Position numbers and translations under genes: made by a program. A stretch of DNA of 15,919 nt from DATLXH01 sp035576005. Its GTDB lineage: Bacteria > Acidobacteriota > Thermoanaerobaculia > Gp7-AA8. Below the pieces are notes generated by a model. That model was not told the DNA's origin and did no database searches. It worked only from the letters and a program-made list of their open reading frames with translations. Position 1 is the first letter of the stretch. Each line of letters opens with the position of its first letter. The stretch covers positions 1-15,919 of the forward strand of contig DATLXH010000013.1 of NCBI GenBank assembly GCA_035576005.1, written 5' to 3'. This document shows, piece by piece, positions 7,012 to 13,887 of the stretch.

Positions 7012-8787
7012 GTGGGTGTCATCTCGAGCGAGAGAACGGCAAATGCCGCGACTGGGAAAAAGAAACGAGGTGTCACAGCGATCCCTGACTCAGCCGAGCA
7101 TCTCGTCATGAGCCTGACGTTTGAACGAGCCCGCGTCGAGGCGCTGGTCGAATCGGCGCAACTTCTTCAATCAGCCTCGAGCGTCGACGATCTCCTTCGT
7201 CACCTCCTGCGATCCTCCATGGCCCATCCTCTCGCGCGACGCGGATTCGTTTCCCAGACACTCAACGGCGAAACGAAAATCACTCATGTTCGCGGGATCA
7301 AAATCGACATTGGATCGGCCTACGACGAAGAAGCCCTGAGAGGAAACGGAATCGAGATCATTCGCGCGATCGGCTCCGAGGAGGATCGCATCGGGTGGAT
7401 CGGCGTCGGGCTGTCGTCGACTGGAACGATCGCTGAGGAACAGGCCGAGTTCCTGACAGCACTGGTCAACATTTCAGCCGGCGCGATCCGAAATGTGCGC
7501 GCCAGCGCTGACGTCGCACTCCTCAACGAGAGTCTCGACCGTAAGGTTCAGCAGCTCAGAACGATCCTTGATCTCGTAAGAGGACTGACGGCGGTGACGG
7601 AACCGGAAGGTGTTGCGAGAATGCTTGGCCGGACTGTCGCCGGTCAGTGGGCCGCCTCGCGTCATGCCGTAGCGGGATGGAAGTCGGGGCAGAGCGACCT
7701 TGCCGTCATGAGCAGGGGAGTGGCGCTTCCCGAGATGGAACCGATGAAAGCGCTGGTCCGCGAGGCTGCGTCCGCGTCGATACGCGTATCGCAGATCGGC
7801 GATGATTCTCTGCGAGCCACTCTGTCTGCCAGCCGGCTCGAAGTGATCGTCCCCATTCGTTCCGGCGACGTGACGATCGGTGCAGTTCTCCTTGGACCTC
7901 GCGCCGGAGGCGCTCCCTACAGCGAGGACGACCTCGAGTACGCGCGCGGCCTGGCTGACCAGGCAGCGGTGGCGCTCGAAAATGCATGGAACTTCCGCGA
8001 GACGCTCGAGAAGAAAAAAATCGAGAAAGAGCTCGAGCTCGCTGCCGATATCCAGCGCCGATTACTCCCTGCTTCCATGCCTCTCGTAGCGGGGCTCGAT
8101 GTGTACGCCGCAACGCGACCGGCACGACATGTCGGGGGCGATTACTTCGACGCGGTTCCCCTCTCAACGGGCGAAACGCTTTTCTGTGTCGCTGACGTGT
8201 CCGGAAAGGGAATCGCTGCCTCACTTCTCATGAGCAACTTCCAGGCGTCGCTTCGTGCCCTCTCGTCGACCGGAATGCCTCTGGCTGAGATGGTCGCCCG
8301 AATGAACGACCTGATGCACGCATCCACGGCATCGAACAAGTACGTGACTGCGATCTTCGTGCGCGTGGATCCGAACAGCCGCCAGTGCACAGTCGTCAAC
8401 GCGGGCCACAATGACGGCCTGATCGTAAGAGCCAGCGGGGTCGTCAATCGGATCAAGGCGAGTGGTACCCCGGTTGGTCTCATGCCCGCGCGCAGCTATA
8501 CAGAGACCACTAGTGAGCTCGCCGTGGGAGATGTTGTTGCTCTCTATAGTGACGGAGTCACCGAGGCCAACGACGTTGAAGAAAATGAGTTCGGAGATGA
8601 GCGGTTGATCGCGTTGCTGCAGGGAAACGTTGGGGGAAACGCGGAACTGCTGGTCGGCAAAGTGTTCGTCGAAGTTGACGGATTCGCTGGCAGTGCACCT
8701 CAGTACGATGACATCACGATGATGGTTATAAGGAAGACTGAGGAGCTGAGCTCTGAACTCAGGTCAGGAACGCCTCAAAGCAGCTGA
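7012..8787 (+). CDS. GAF-GAF-PP2C serine phosphatase (RsbU/SpoIIE-like)
   Basis: The 591-aa regulator should dephosphorylate a STAS anti-anti-sigma factor. Two GAF-like sensor regions (about 40-165 and 178-325) lead through a charged helix (KKIEKELELAADIQRRLLP, 335-353) into a PP2C/SpoIIE domain (about 355-575). The metal-binding acids are present: D377 (VGGDYFD), D395 (VADVSGKG), D514 (LYSDGVTEA) and D566-D567 (YDDITM). The NAGHNDG loop is also intact. This phosphatase, the kinase at 6507 and the STAS protein at 6137 complete a classical partner-switching set in order. The start is uncertain. GTG 7012 has AGG five bases upstream; ATG 7108 (MSLTFERARVE), just before the first GAF region, is an alternative without a clear ribosome binding site. 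Confidence 0.92.
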   Translation: MGVISSERTANAATGKKKRGVTAIPDSAEHLVMSLTFERARVEALVESAQLLQSASSVDDLLRHLLRSSMAHPLARRGFVSQTLNGETKITHVRGIKIDIGSAYDEEALRGNGIEIIRAIGSEEDRIGWIGVGLSSTGTIAEEQAEFLTALVNISAGAIRNVRASADVALLNESLDRKVQQLRTILDLVRGLTAVTEPEGVARMLGRTVAGQWAASRHAVAGWKSGQSDLAVMSRGVALPEMEPMKALVREAASASIRVSQIGDDSLRATLSASRLEVIVPIRSGDVTIGAVLLGPRAGGAPYSEDDLEYARGLADQAAVALENAWNFRETLEKKKIEKELELAADIQRRLLPASMPLVAGLDVYAATRPARHVGGDYFDAVPLSTGETLFCVADVSGKGIAASLLMSNFQASLRALSSTGMPLAEMVARMNDLMHASTASNKYVTAIFVRVDPNSRQCTVVNAGHNDGLIVRASGVVNRIKASGTPVGLMPARSYTETTSELAVGDVVALYSDGVTEANDVEENEFGDERLIALLQGNVGGNAELLVGKVFVEVDGFAGSAPQYDDITMMVIRKTEELSSELRSGTPQSS

Positions 8788-8790
8788 TGT

Positions 8791-8826
8791 CTCTTTGACT
8801 GGATAGCCGGACGCCGGCTCAAAGAG
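8791..8826. terminator. Hairpin between convergent genes, possible bidirectional terminator
   Basis: AGCCGG (8805-8810) pairs with CCGGCT (8814-8819) over a 3-nt loop. Outside it, CTCTTTG (8791-8797) pairs with CAAAGAG (8820-8826), with a 7-nt bulge on the left. It lies between the phosphatase gene and the convergent PhoX-type gene, overlapping the latter's stop codon. There is no clear T-tract on either strand, so termination is inferred. Confidence 0.4.
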
Positions 8827-10180
8827 GACCGCTCGCCCATGGTCCCCAGATGGCGAGCGTGACATCGGGGCCTTGCAGATTCACGAATAGCGTTTCGCCG
8901 TCGGGGCTGAACGTCGCTCCTGCGAATTCCGCGCGACCGAATGAATCGGTGTCATAGCGGGCGAAATCAAAAATCTCTCCGACTGATGTCAGCCCGCGAA
9001 GGTACTGCTGTGTGGTGGGGCCGTCCTCACAGAGGAGGAGAGACCCGCGAGGACTCATGCAAAGGTTGTCCGGAGCCTTGAGCGTGTTGATATCATTCGA
9101 CTCGTAGACGAGACGAAGGACGCCACTGGCGGGTGATCTCACCGCGCGCCGGCGGGCGTCTAAGGCTTTGTACGGCAGGTACTCCCAGATCTGACCGAGG
9201 CCCTTGTCTCCGCCATTCGTGGCGACGAACACAATCCGGCCGCTGGCGTAGTAGGCACCCTCGAGTCGACCGAACTTTGCCGCGCCGCGGGCTCGTCCCT
9301 GGTTGTACACCGCGAACAGGTTCGATTCCGCGTCGACAGGGTCGGGTTCTGGAATGTCCACCCAGTAGACCGGAAGGCGAATCCCGGGAAGTTGCCCGGT
9401 CTGAGTGTCGTATCTCAGTCTGTCGAGGATCGCGAGCATCTGCAAGCGGCCTCCATCAGCGAGTCTCCCCGCCGTGTTGGGGAGGAAACGATAAAACCCG
9501 GAGCCGCCCAGGTCCTCGGTGAGATAGACGATTCCGCTCGCAGGATCGATCGCGATTGCTTCGTGCCGGAAACGTCCCATGGCTGTGAGCGGTCGAGCAG
9601 CAACCGGGCCGTTGGCATCTGCTGAAACTTCGAAACAGTATCCGTGTTTTTTCTGAAATCCTGCCCCCGGACCAGCCGTAGTCTCCTCGCAGGTGATCCA
9701 GCTTCCCCACGGGGTGAAACCGCCCGCGCAGTTCACGGATGTTCCCGAAAGACTCACGAAGTCGCGTACCAGCAGCCTTGACCGCGGATCGACGACCAGG
9801 GTCGTCGTACCGCCCTGACCAAGCGTGTCGTAGAACTCTCCACTTCGGGCAATTCGGGGGCCGGGATCGAAGTGCTCGTGATTGCGCACCAGTCTCAACT
9901 CTCCGCGCACCTGGAAAGCCGACATCCCGTCGTGCCGAGTGGGCGTTGGATTGCCATCGGCCATCTGACTCCCCCTTGGCCCGATCGCGGTGTACTGAAA
10001 TCCGGGAGGAAGAGCGATGAGAGATTCGCCGGTGTTCAGTGAAGGTGTCCGCACGAGCGACCCATACGTTTCGCGGCTGACGGTTTGAGCGAACGTATCG
10101 CCCGGGAGCGCGTGCTGGAGCACAAGGAACGCGCCCCCTGTCACACTGCCTCTCAAGAACGTCCTGCGGTCGATTCGCAT
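8819..10180 (-). CDS. PhoX/DUF839 family protein with twin-arginine signal (putative alkaline phosphatase)
   Basis: The 453-aa protein is probably a periplasmic metal-dependent phosphatase or another beta-propeller enzyme of the DUF839 family. It begins MRIDRRTFLRG, a twin-arginine motif followed by a hydrophobic stretch and an ALPGDTFA region, so it should be exported folded via Tat. Family landmarks are LPPGFQY (57-63), RNHE (99-102), the block SVNCAGGFTPWGSWITCEET (148-167, with C164 where PhoX carries its metal-ligating Cys), RHEAIAI (205-211), CEDG (384-387) and FSPDGETLFVNLQGP near the C-terminus. PhoX enzymes use Ca and Fe. ATG 10180 is chosen because it puts the Tat motif at the N-terminus; a GTG at 10213 would add 11 residues. 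It is transcribed against the signalling genes on both sides. Confidence 0.88.
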   Translation of the reverse strand: MRIDRRTFLRGSVTGGAFLVLQHALPGDTFAQTVSRETYGSLVRTPSLNTGESLIALPPGFQYTAIGPRGSQMADGNPTPTRHDGMSAFQVRGELRLVRNHEHFDPGPRIARSGEFYDTLGQGGTTTLVVDPRSRLLVRDFVSLSGTSVNCAGGFTPWGSWITCEETTAGPGAGFQKKHGYCFEVSADANGPVAARPLTAMGRFRHEAIAIDPASGIVYLTEDLGGSGFYRFLPNTAGRLADGGRLQMLAILDRLRYDTQTGQLPGIRLPVYWVDIPEPDPVDAESNLFAVYNQGRARGAAKFGRLEGAYYASGRIVFVATNGGDKGLGQIWEYLPYKALDARRRAVRSPASGVLRLVYESNDINTLKAPDNLCMSPRGSLLLCEDGPTTQQYLRGLTSVGEIFDFARYDTDSFGRAEFAGATFSPDGETLFVNLQGPDVTLAIWGPWASGPL

Positions 10181-10322
10181 CTCTGGCGCGTTCTCCGACT
10201 TTCCCCACTGCACGGGAACTGCCAGCGCTCAGCCCGCAGCTCGAGAACAGGGTCGTGTGAGCATCACAGTCCCCTCGTGATTGTGCCCCAAGTCTCGAAA
10301 GAGTAACCTTCGTCGATCGCAG

Positions 10323-12020
10323 GTGAGCGAAACGATCCCAAAGAATTCGCGTGCCCTCTATGCGCTCCTGGAGCTCTCGAAGGCGCTGAGTTCCGAGGTA
10401 GACCTCGATGACTTGCTGCGCGTCATCGTGGAGAAAGCTTCGTCAGTCATGGAGGCGGAGCGGACCAGCATCTTCGTCTTCGATGTGCTGCAGAACCGGC
10501 TCTGGACCAGAGTGGCTCAGGGGCTCGGAGACACGAAGATCGAGCTTGCGGTGGGTTCAGGCGTTGCGGGCGACGTAGCTCGGACCCTTGCATTGAGCAA
10601 CATCGAAGACGCCTACCTCGATCCTCGCTTCAATCCGGAGTCAGACCGCAGGACGGGCTACAGAACGCGATCCATCCTGTCGGCTCCCGTACTGGACTCG
10701 CATGGGAATCTGCTCGGAGTCATTCAGAGCGTCAACAAGACGACCGCGCGGACCTTCGATTCCGAAGATGAACTGCTCATGCTTGCGCTTGCCTCCCATG
10801 TTGCCGTTGCCATGGAGCGGGCCAGACTCATAGGGGTCTATCTCGAGAATGAGCGTCTCGAGGAATCGCTCAAGGTTGCCCATGAGATCCAGATGAGGAT
10901 GCTCCCTGCGGGCGCGGTCACTCTTCCCGAGGATTCTCCCTTCAACCTCCACGCGAGCATTCGACCTGCGAGGCAGGTCGGAGGCGACCTCTACGACTTT
11001 TTCTGGGATGACGAACGTCTCTACTTCTGCATCGGCGACGTAGCAGGCAAAGGAGTCGGTTCGGCGCTGGTCATGGCTCTTACGAAGACCCTGTTCCGGG
11101 CGAATGCGCGATTTCTCCCCGATCCCGCTGAGGTAATGACGGCCGTCAACGCCCGTCTCCATGAAGAGACGGACCCGACGATGTTCGTGACCGCGTTCTG
11201 CGGCTTCCTCGACCTCAGGGATGGACGTCTGCTGTTCAGCAACGCCGGTCACGACCGACCTCTCGTCCTGAGGAAAGGTACGCTTCCCCGTGTTCTGGAA
11301 TCGATCCCCGGACTCGCTCTCGGAGTGCTCCCGCAATTTACCTACGTTCTGCAGGAAACGAAACTGCTGGCGGGTGAGAGCCTCTTCCTCTACACGGACG
11401 GAGTGACGGACGCGGACAATCCGGGCGAAGAGATGTTCTCTCTCCAGCGCATGCTCAGCACGCTCGAGGGGGGCTCACCACGGAATCCATCTGAGGCGAT
11501 CGCGATTATGACTCGCAGCGTGGACGAATTCTCCGCAGGCGCGCAGCAGGTTGACGACATCACCATGCTGTGCGTGCAATACCGGGGACGCGTAACGCCG
11601 CGGGAGCCGTCCGGAGTGAACGGCTCGTTTCGTCGATCCATCGATTCGTTGCCTGGGATCTTTCAGATGGCCGGGCGATTTCGCACCAGCGAAAAGCTCG
11701 ATGACGAGCTTGGTTTCGCGATCGACTTCGGGCTCGAGGAGATCTTCACCAATATGGTCAAGTACAACGCCGCGGGCGACGGGGAGATAAGGATCGAGCT
11801 GATGAACCGCGACGGCGAGATCGTTGTTGCCCTCACCGACCCCGACGCGCCACGATTCGATATCAACCGCGATGCGGCCGATGTTGACATCAGTGAGCCG
11901 CTGGAGACGAGGACGCCAGGCGGACTTGGAATTCACCTGGTGAAGAAAATGATGGATCGCGTCGAGTACAGTCATGAGAACCGAACCGCGAGAATTACGA
12001 TGGTCAAGCGCGTCGAGTGA
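10323..12020 (+). CDS. GAF-PP2C-HATPase fusion: phosphatase and anti-sigma kinase in one protein
   Basis: The 565-aa protein (from GTG 10323) has a GAF sensor (about 20-165), a linker helix (ESLKVAHEIQMRMLP) and a PP2C/SpoIIE phosphatase (about 190-420; D222 in VGGDLYD, D239 in GDVAGKG, D359 in YTDGVTDA, D411-D412). A C-terminal RsbW-like HATPase follows (about 440-565; N-box E473/N477, G2 box TPGGLGIHLVKKMMD 531-545). Opposing activities toward a STAS protein would thus sit in one chain, and a STAS gene starts 30 nt downstream. The G1 box is unusual (TDPDAPRFD, 505-513): the usual D-x-G-x-[GP]-F spacing and glycine are lost, so kinase activity is doubtful. The start is uncertain; TTG 10281 is an in-frame alternative and neither has a strong ribosome binding site. 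Confidence 0.9.
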   Translation: MSETIPKNSRALYALLELSKALSSEVDLDDLLRVIVEKASSVMEAERTSIFVFDVLQNRLWTRVAQGLGDTKIELAVGSGVAGDVARTLALSNIEDAYLDPRFNPESDRRTGYRTRSILSAPVLDSHGNLLGVIQSVNKTTARTFDSEDELLMLALASHVAVAMERARLIGVYLENERLEESLKVAHEIQMRMLPAGAVTLPEDSPFNLHASIRPARQVGGDLYDFFWDDERLYFCIGDVAGKGVGSALVMALTKTLFRANARFLPDPAEVMTAVNARLHEETDPTMFVTAFCGFLDLRDGRLLFSNAGHDRPLVLRKGTLPRVLESIPGLALGVLPQFTYVLQETKLLAGESLFLYTDGVTDADNPGEEMFSLQRMLSTLEGGSPRNPSEAIAIMTRSVDEFSAGAQQVDDITMLCVQYRGRVTPREPSGVNGSFRRSIDSLPGIFQMAGRFRTSEKLDDELGFAIDFGLEEIFTNMVKYNAAGDGEIRIELMNRDGEIVVALTDPDAPRFDINRDAADVDISEPLETRTPGGLGIHLVKKMMDRVEYSHENRTARITMVKRVE

Positions 12021-12050
12021 CGCTGCTGCGCCCCCTCTGCAGGAGACTCA

Positions 12051-12335
12051 ATGCTCGAAATCGTCGAAGGACCTGAAGAACGCCTGATCTTTACTGGAAG
12101 ATTCGACGCCGCACAGGTCGACAAAGCCAGACGCGTGCTGCAACCGCTCTCGAGGGGCAGGACACTCGACTTTGCAAAGCTCGACTACATCTCGAGCGCC
12201 GGCCTCGGAATCCTCCTCGCAACGCAGCAGCGCCTGGCTGGAACCGGCGAAAAGCTGATCCTCATCAACGCGAACAGTCAGATCCGAGACGTGTTTCACT
12301 TCTCCGGGTTCGATCAACTCTTTGAGATCCGCTGA
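12051..12335 (+). CDS. STAS-domain anti-anti-sigma factor
   Basis: This 94-aa single STAS domain is short even for the family. The phosphorylation loop DYISSAGLGILLA places S49 at the conserved position. AGGAG lies 6 nt upstream of the ATG, and only 30 nt separate it from the phosphatase-kinase fusion, so the two are probably co-transcribed and act on each other. It is distinct from the STAS protein at 6137 in length and in the residues around the loop, so the two modules may be insulated or may cross-talk. The bipartite ECF-type motif lies downstream of it, before the sigma gene. Confidence 0.93.
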   Translation: MLEIVEGPEERLIFTGRFDAAQVDKARRVLQPLSRGRTLDFAKLDYISSAGLGILLATQQRLAGTGEKLILINANSQIRDVFHFSGFDQLFEIR

Positions 12336-12384
12336 CGCCAGAATGTTTCGTCCCTTAACGATGCGGGTTAAAACCTTCCCTGAA

Positions 12385-12420
12385 TCGGAAACCAACTTTT
12401 TGCGGCGCCGCCTGTACTCA
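12385..12420 (+). promoter_or_regulatory. Putative ECF-type promoter, copy 1 (sigma factor gene)
   Basis: TCG-N4-CCAACTT-N2-TG-N10-TGTACTCA. The -35-like CCAACTT is at 12392-12398 and the -10-like TGTACTC at 12413-12419. The same blocks with identical spacing occur at 13804-13839, upstream of the coiled-coil gene. AACTT resembles the AAC core of many ECF -35 elements. The -10-like block abuts the ATG at 12420, so a transcript starting about 7 nt downstream would lack that ATG; see the findings. Confidence 0.5.
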
Positions 12421-12962
12421 TGAATGACGAAGAGATCGACCGCACTTGCGTCGCGCGCTGCCTCGGGGGAGACCTCGACGCGTTCTCGATGCTGATCGAC
12501 AGATACCAGCACCCCATTTTCAACGCCATCTTCCACATGGTGAAAAACTACGAAGACGCGCAGGAAGTCTCTCAACAGGTATTCATGAAGGTGTATCAGC
12601 ATCTGAACAGTTATGACCCAAATCGCAAATTCTTCAGCTGGATCTACAGAGTGGCCATGAACGAGGCGATCAATCACATGAAGAGCCGGCGCGAATGGGA
12701 ACCGCTCACGGAAGCGGTGTCCTCGCGGGCACCTGGGCCTGCTGAGCGATTCGAAGCGAAGGAGCGCGAGCGCACATTGCGCGCTGCTGTGATGGCTCTC
12801 GATACGAACTATCGAGCCGTGATCGTGCTGCGACACTTCCTCGAGCTCTCGTACGAGGAAGCCGCCGAACTGTTGAGCCTCCCGGTAAAGACCGTGAAGT
12901 CGAGGCTCTTCACCGCTCGACAGCTTCTACGCGAGTGGCTCGTCGCAGGGGAAGGGGCTTAG
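12420..12962 (+). CDS. ECF-type RNA polymerase sigma factor (sigma-70 family)
   Basis: The 180-aa protein has the two-domain ECF layout. Sigma region 2 covers about 21-90 (AFSMLIDRYQHPIFNAIFHM, YEDAQEVSQQVFMKVYQHL, FFSWIYRVAMNEAINHMKSR). A variable linker leads to region 4 at about 120-172 (AVMALDTNYRAVIVLRHFLELSYEEAAELLSLPVKTVKSRLFTARQ), which contains the -35-binding helix-turn-helix. It redirects RNA polymerase to specific promoters. A membrane anti-sigma gene follows 61 nt downstream, which is the standard ECF arrangement. A bipartite promoter-like motif directly upstream recurs before the coiled-coil gene, suggesting autoregulation. No ribosome binding site is visible before ATG 12420, and the next in-frame ATG (codon 24) would cut into region 2. 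Confidence 0.94.
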   Translation: MNDEEIDRTCVARCLGGDLDAFSMLIDRYQHPIFNAIFHMVKNYEDAQEVSQQVFMKVYQHLNSYDPNRKFFSWIYRVAMNEAINHMKSRREWEPLTEAVSSRAPGPAERFEAKERERTLRAAVMALDTNYRAVIVLRHFLELSYEEAAELLSLPVKTVKSRLFTARQLLREWLVAGEGA

Positions 12963-13023
12963 TGGAGATGCTGAATCGCAGGACGCCGAAGGCTGACGAA
13001 ACGCTCTGGCGGAGAGCTCTCTC

Positions 13024-13791
13024 ATGCTGAGCGAGCGCACCATCGAGTTGATCCAGCTCCATGCTGACGGGACCGGAAGTCCGGAAGAGCGGACGGAGCT
13101 CGAAAAAATAGTAGCCAGCTCCGATGAGGCTCGACTCGAGCTCGAGTCGGTGACTGCGCTTCTGACGAAGCTCAATGCAGAGTCTCCGCTCGAAGCCCCA
13201 CCCGGTTTCAGGCAGGACGTGCTGGCACGCGTCAGGGCAGAGCAAAGTACATCACCTCGACATCCGTCGAAGCGGTCCAGGACACGGCATGTCGGACTGG
13301 CCTGGGCGGCTGCGGCGCTTCTGGTAACTGGAGTCGCTTTCGTTGGTTCACGCGACAGTGGTGGCAACCGGGAGCTTCGAGACCGTGCCGTCGGTGCCGT
13401 GGTCTCGGATCAAAAACAGACTGAGTCAGATTCCTCCGACTGGTTGCTCGTGACTCCTCTCGAGTCGAGCGCGCCTCGTGGGTCCGGCACGGCGTTGACG
13501 ATCCGAAGGAAAGGCGATCGTCTCGCTGTCGATGTGTCGTTTGACCAGACGCCGGCCTCTGGTCTCGCGATTGAATGGGACAGTCGCGAGCTCACTCTGG
13601 CAGACGATGCGACATCCTTCGATCAGCGGAACGGAGCGGCAGCTGCCATCGAAAAGGCGAGTTTTGCCGCCGAGGGGAGGGGAACGAAGTCGTTTCTATT
13701 CAACGTTCGTCGCACGCCGACCACCCGGACCATCATCACCGTCAGCCGTTCCGGCAGTAGTATTCTCTCTACATCCATTCCAATTCAGTGA
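13024..13791 (+). CDS. Membrane-bound anti-sigma factor, zinc-less type
   Basis: This 255-aa protein probably holds the adjacent ECF sigma factor inactive at the membrane. The N-terminal helical region (about 5-70: TIELIQLHADGTGSPEERTE and following residues) resembles anti-sigma domains of the zf-HC2/RskA kind. The HxxxCxxC zinc motif is absent, and the protein has no cysteine at all. One transmembrane helix lies at about 89-108 (HVGLAWAAAALLVTGVAFVG), preceded by Arg/Lys residues, giving an inside-N topology. The exported part (about 110-255) is polar, then beta-rich, and may sense the signal. GGAGA lies 8 nt before the ATG. Assignment rests on position after the sigma gene plus topology; the sequence alone is only suggestive. 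Confidence 0.8.
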   Translation: MLSERTIELIQLHADGTGSPEERTELEKIVASSDEARLELESVTALLTKLNAESPLEAPPGFRQDVLARVRAEQSTSPRHPSKRSRTRHVGLAWAAAALLVTGVAFVGSRDSGGNRELRDRAVGAVVSDQKQTESDSSDWLLVTPLESSAPRGSGTALTIRRKGDRLAVDVSFDQTPASGLAIEWDSRELTLADDATSFDQRNGAAAAIEKASFAAEGRGTKSFLFNVRRTPTTRTIITVSRSGSSILSTSIPIQ

Positions 13792-13803
13792 ACCATTTTC
13801 GGT

Positions 13804-13839
13804 TCGACAGCCAACTTCCTGTTAACGGAGTTGTATTCA
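13804..13839 (+). promoter_or_regulatory. Putative ECF-type promoter, copy 2 (coiled-coil gene)
   Basis: TCG-N4-CCAACTT-N2-TG-N10-TGTATTCA. CCAACTT is at 13811-13817 and TGTATTC at 13832-13838, the same elements and spacing as at 12385-12420. Transcription would begin near 13847, leaving a normal leader of about 40 nt before ATG 13888. This copy is positioned as a promoter should be. Confidence 0.55.
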
Positions 13840-13887
13840 CAGCTGAGACCGGCTGACCGGACTCATTTTTGACCGATGGAGGCAGAT

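Noticed and set aside
9456..10208. 250-codon minus-strand frame overlapping the PhoX-type gene
   Set aside because: It is a frame-shifted shadow of the PhoX gene on the same strand. The PhoX frame has a Tat signal and family motifs; this one has neither.
13790..13805. GAACC/GGTTC as a terminator after the anti-sigma gene
   Set aside because: The stem is only 5 bp with no T-tract following, so it is too weak to call.
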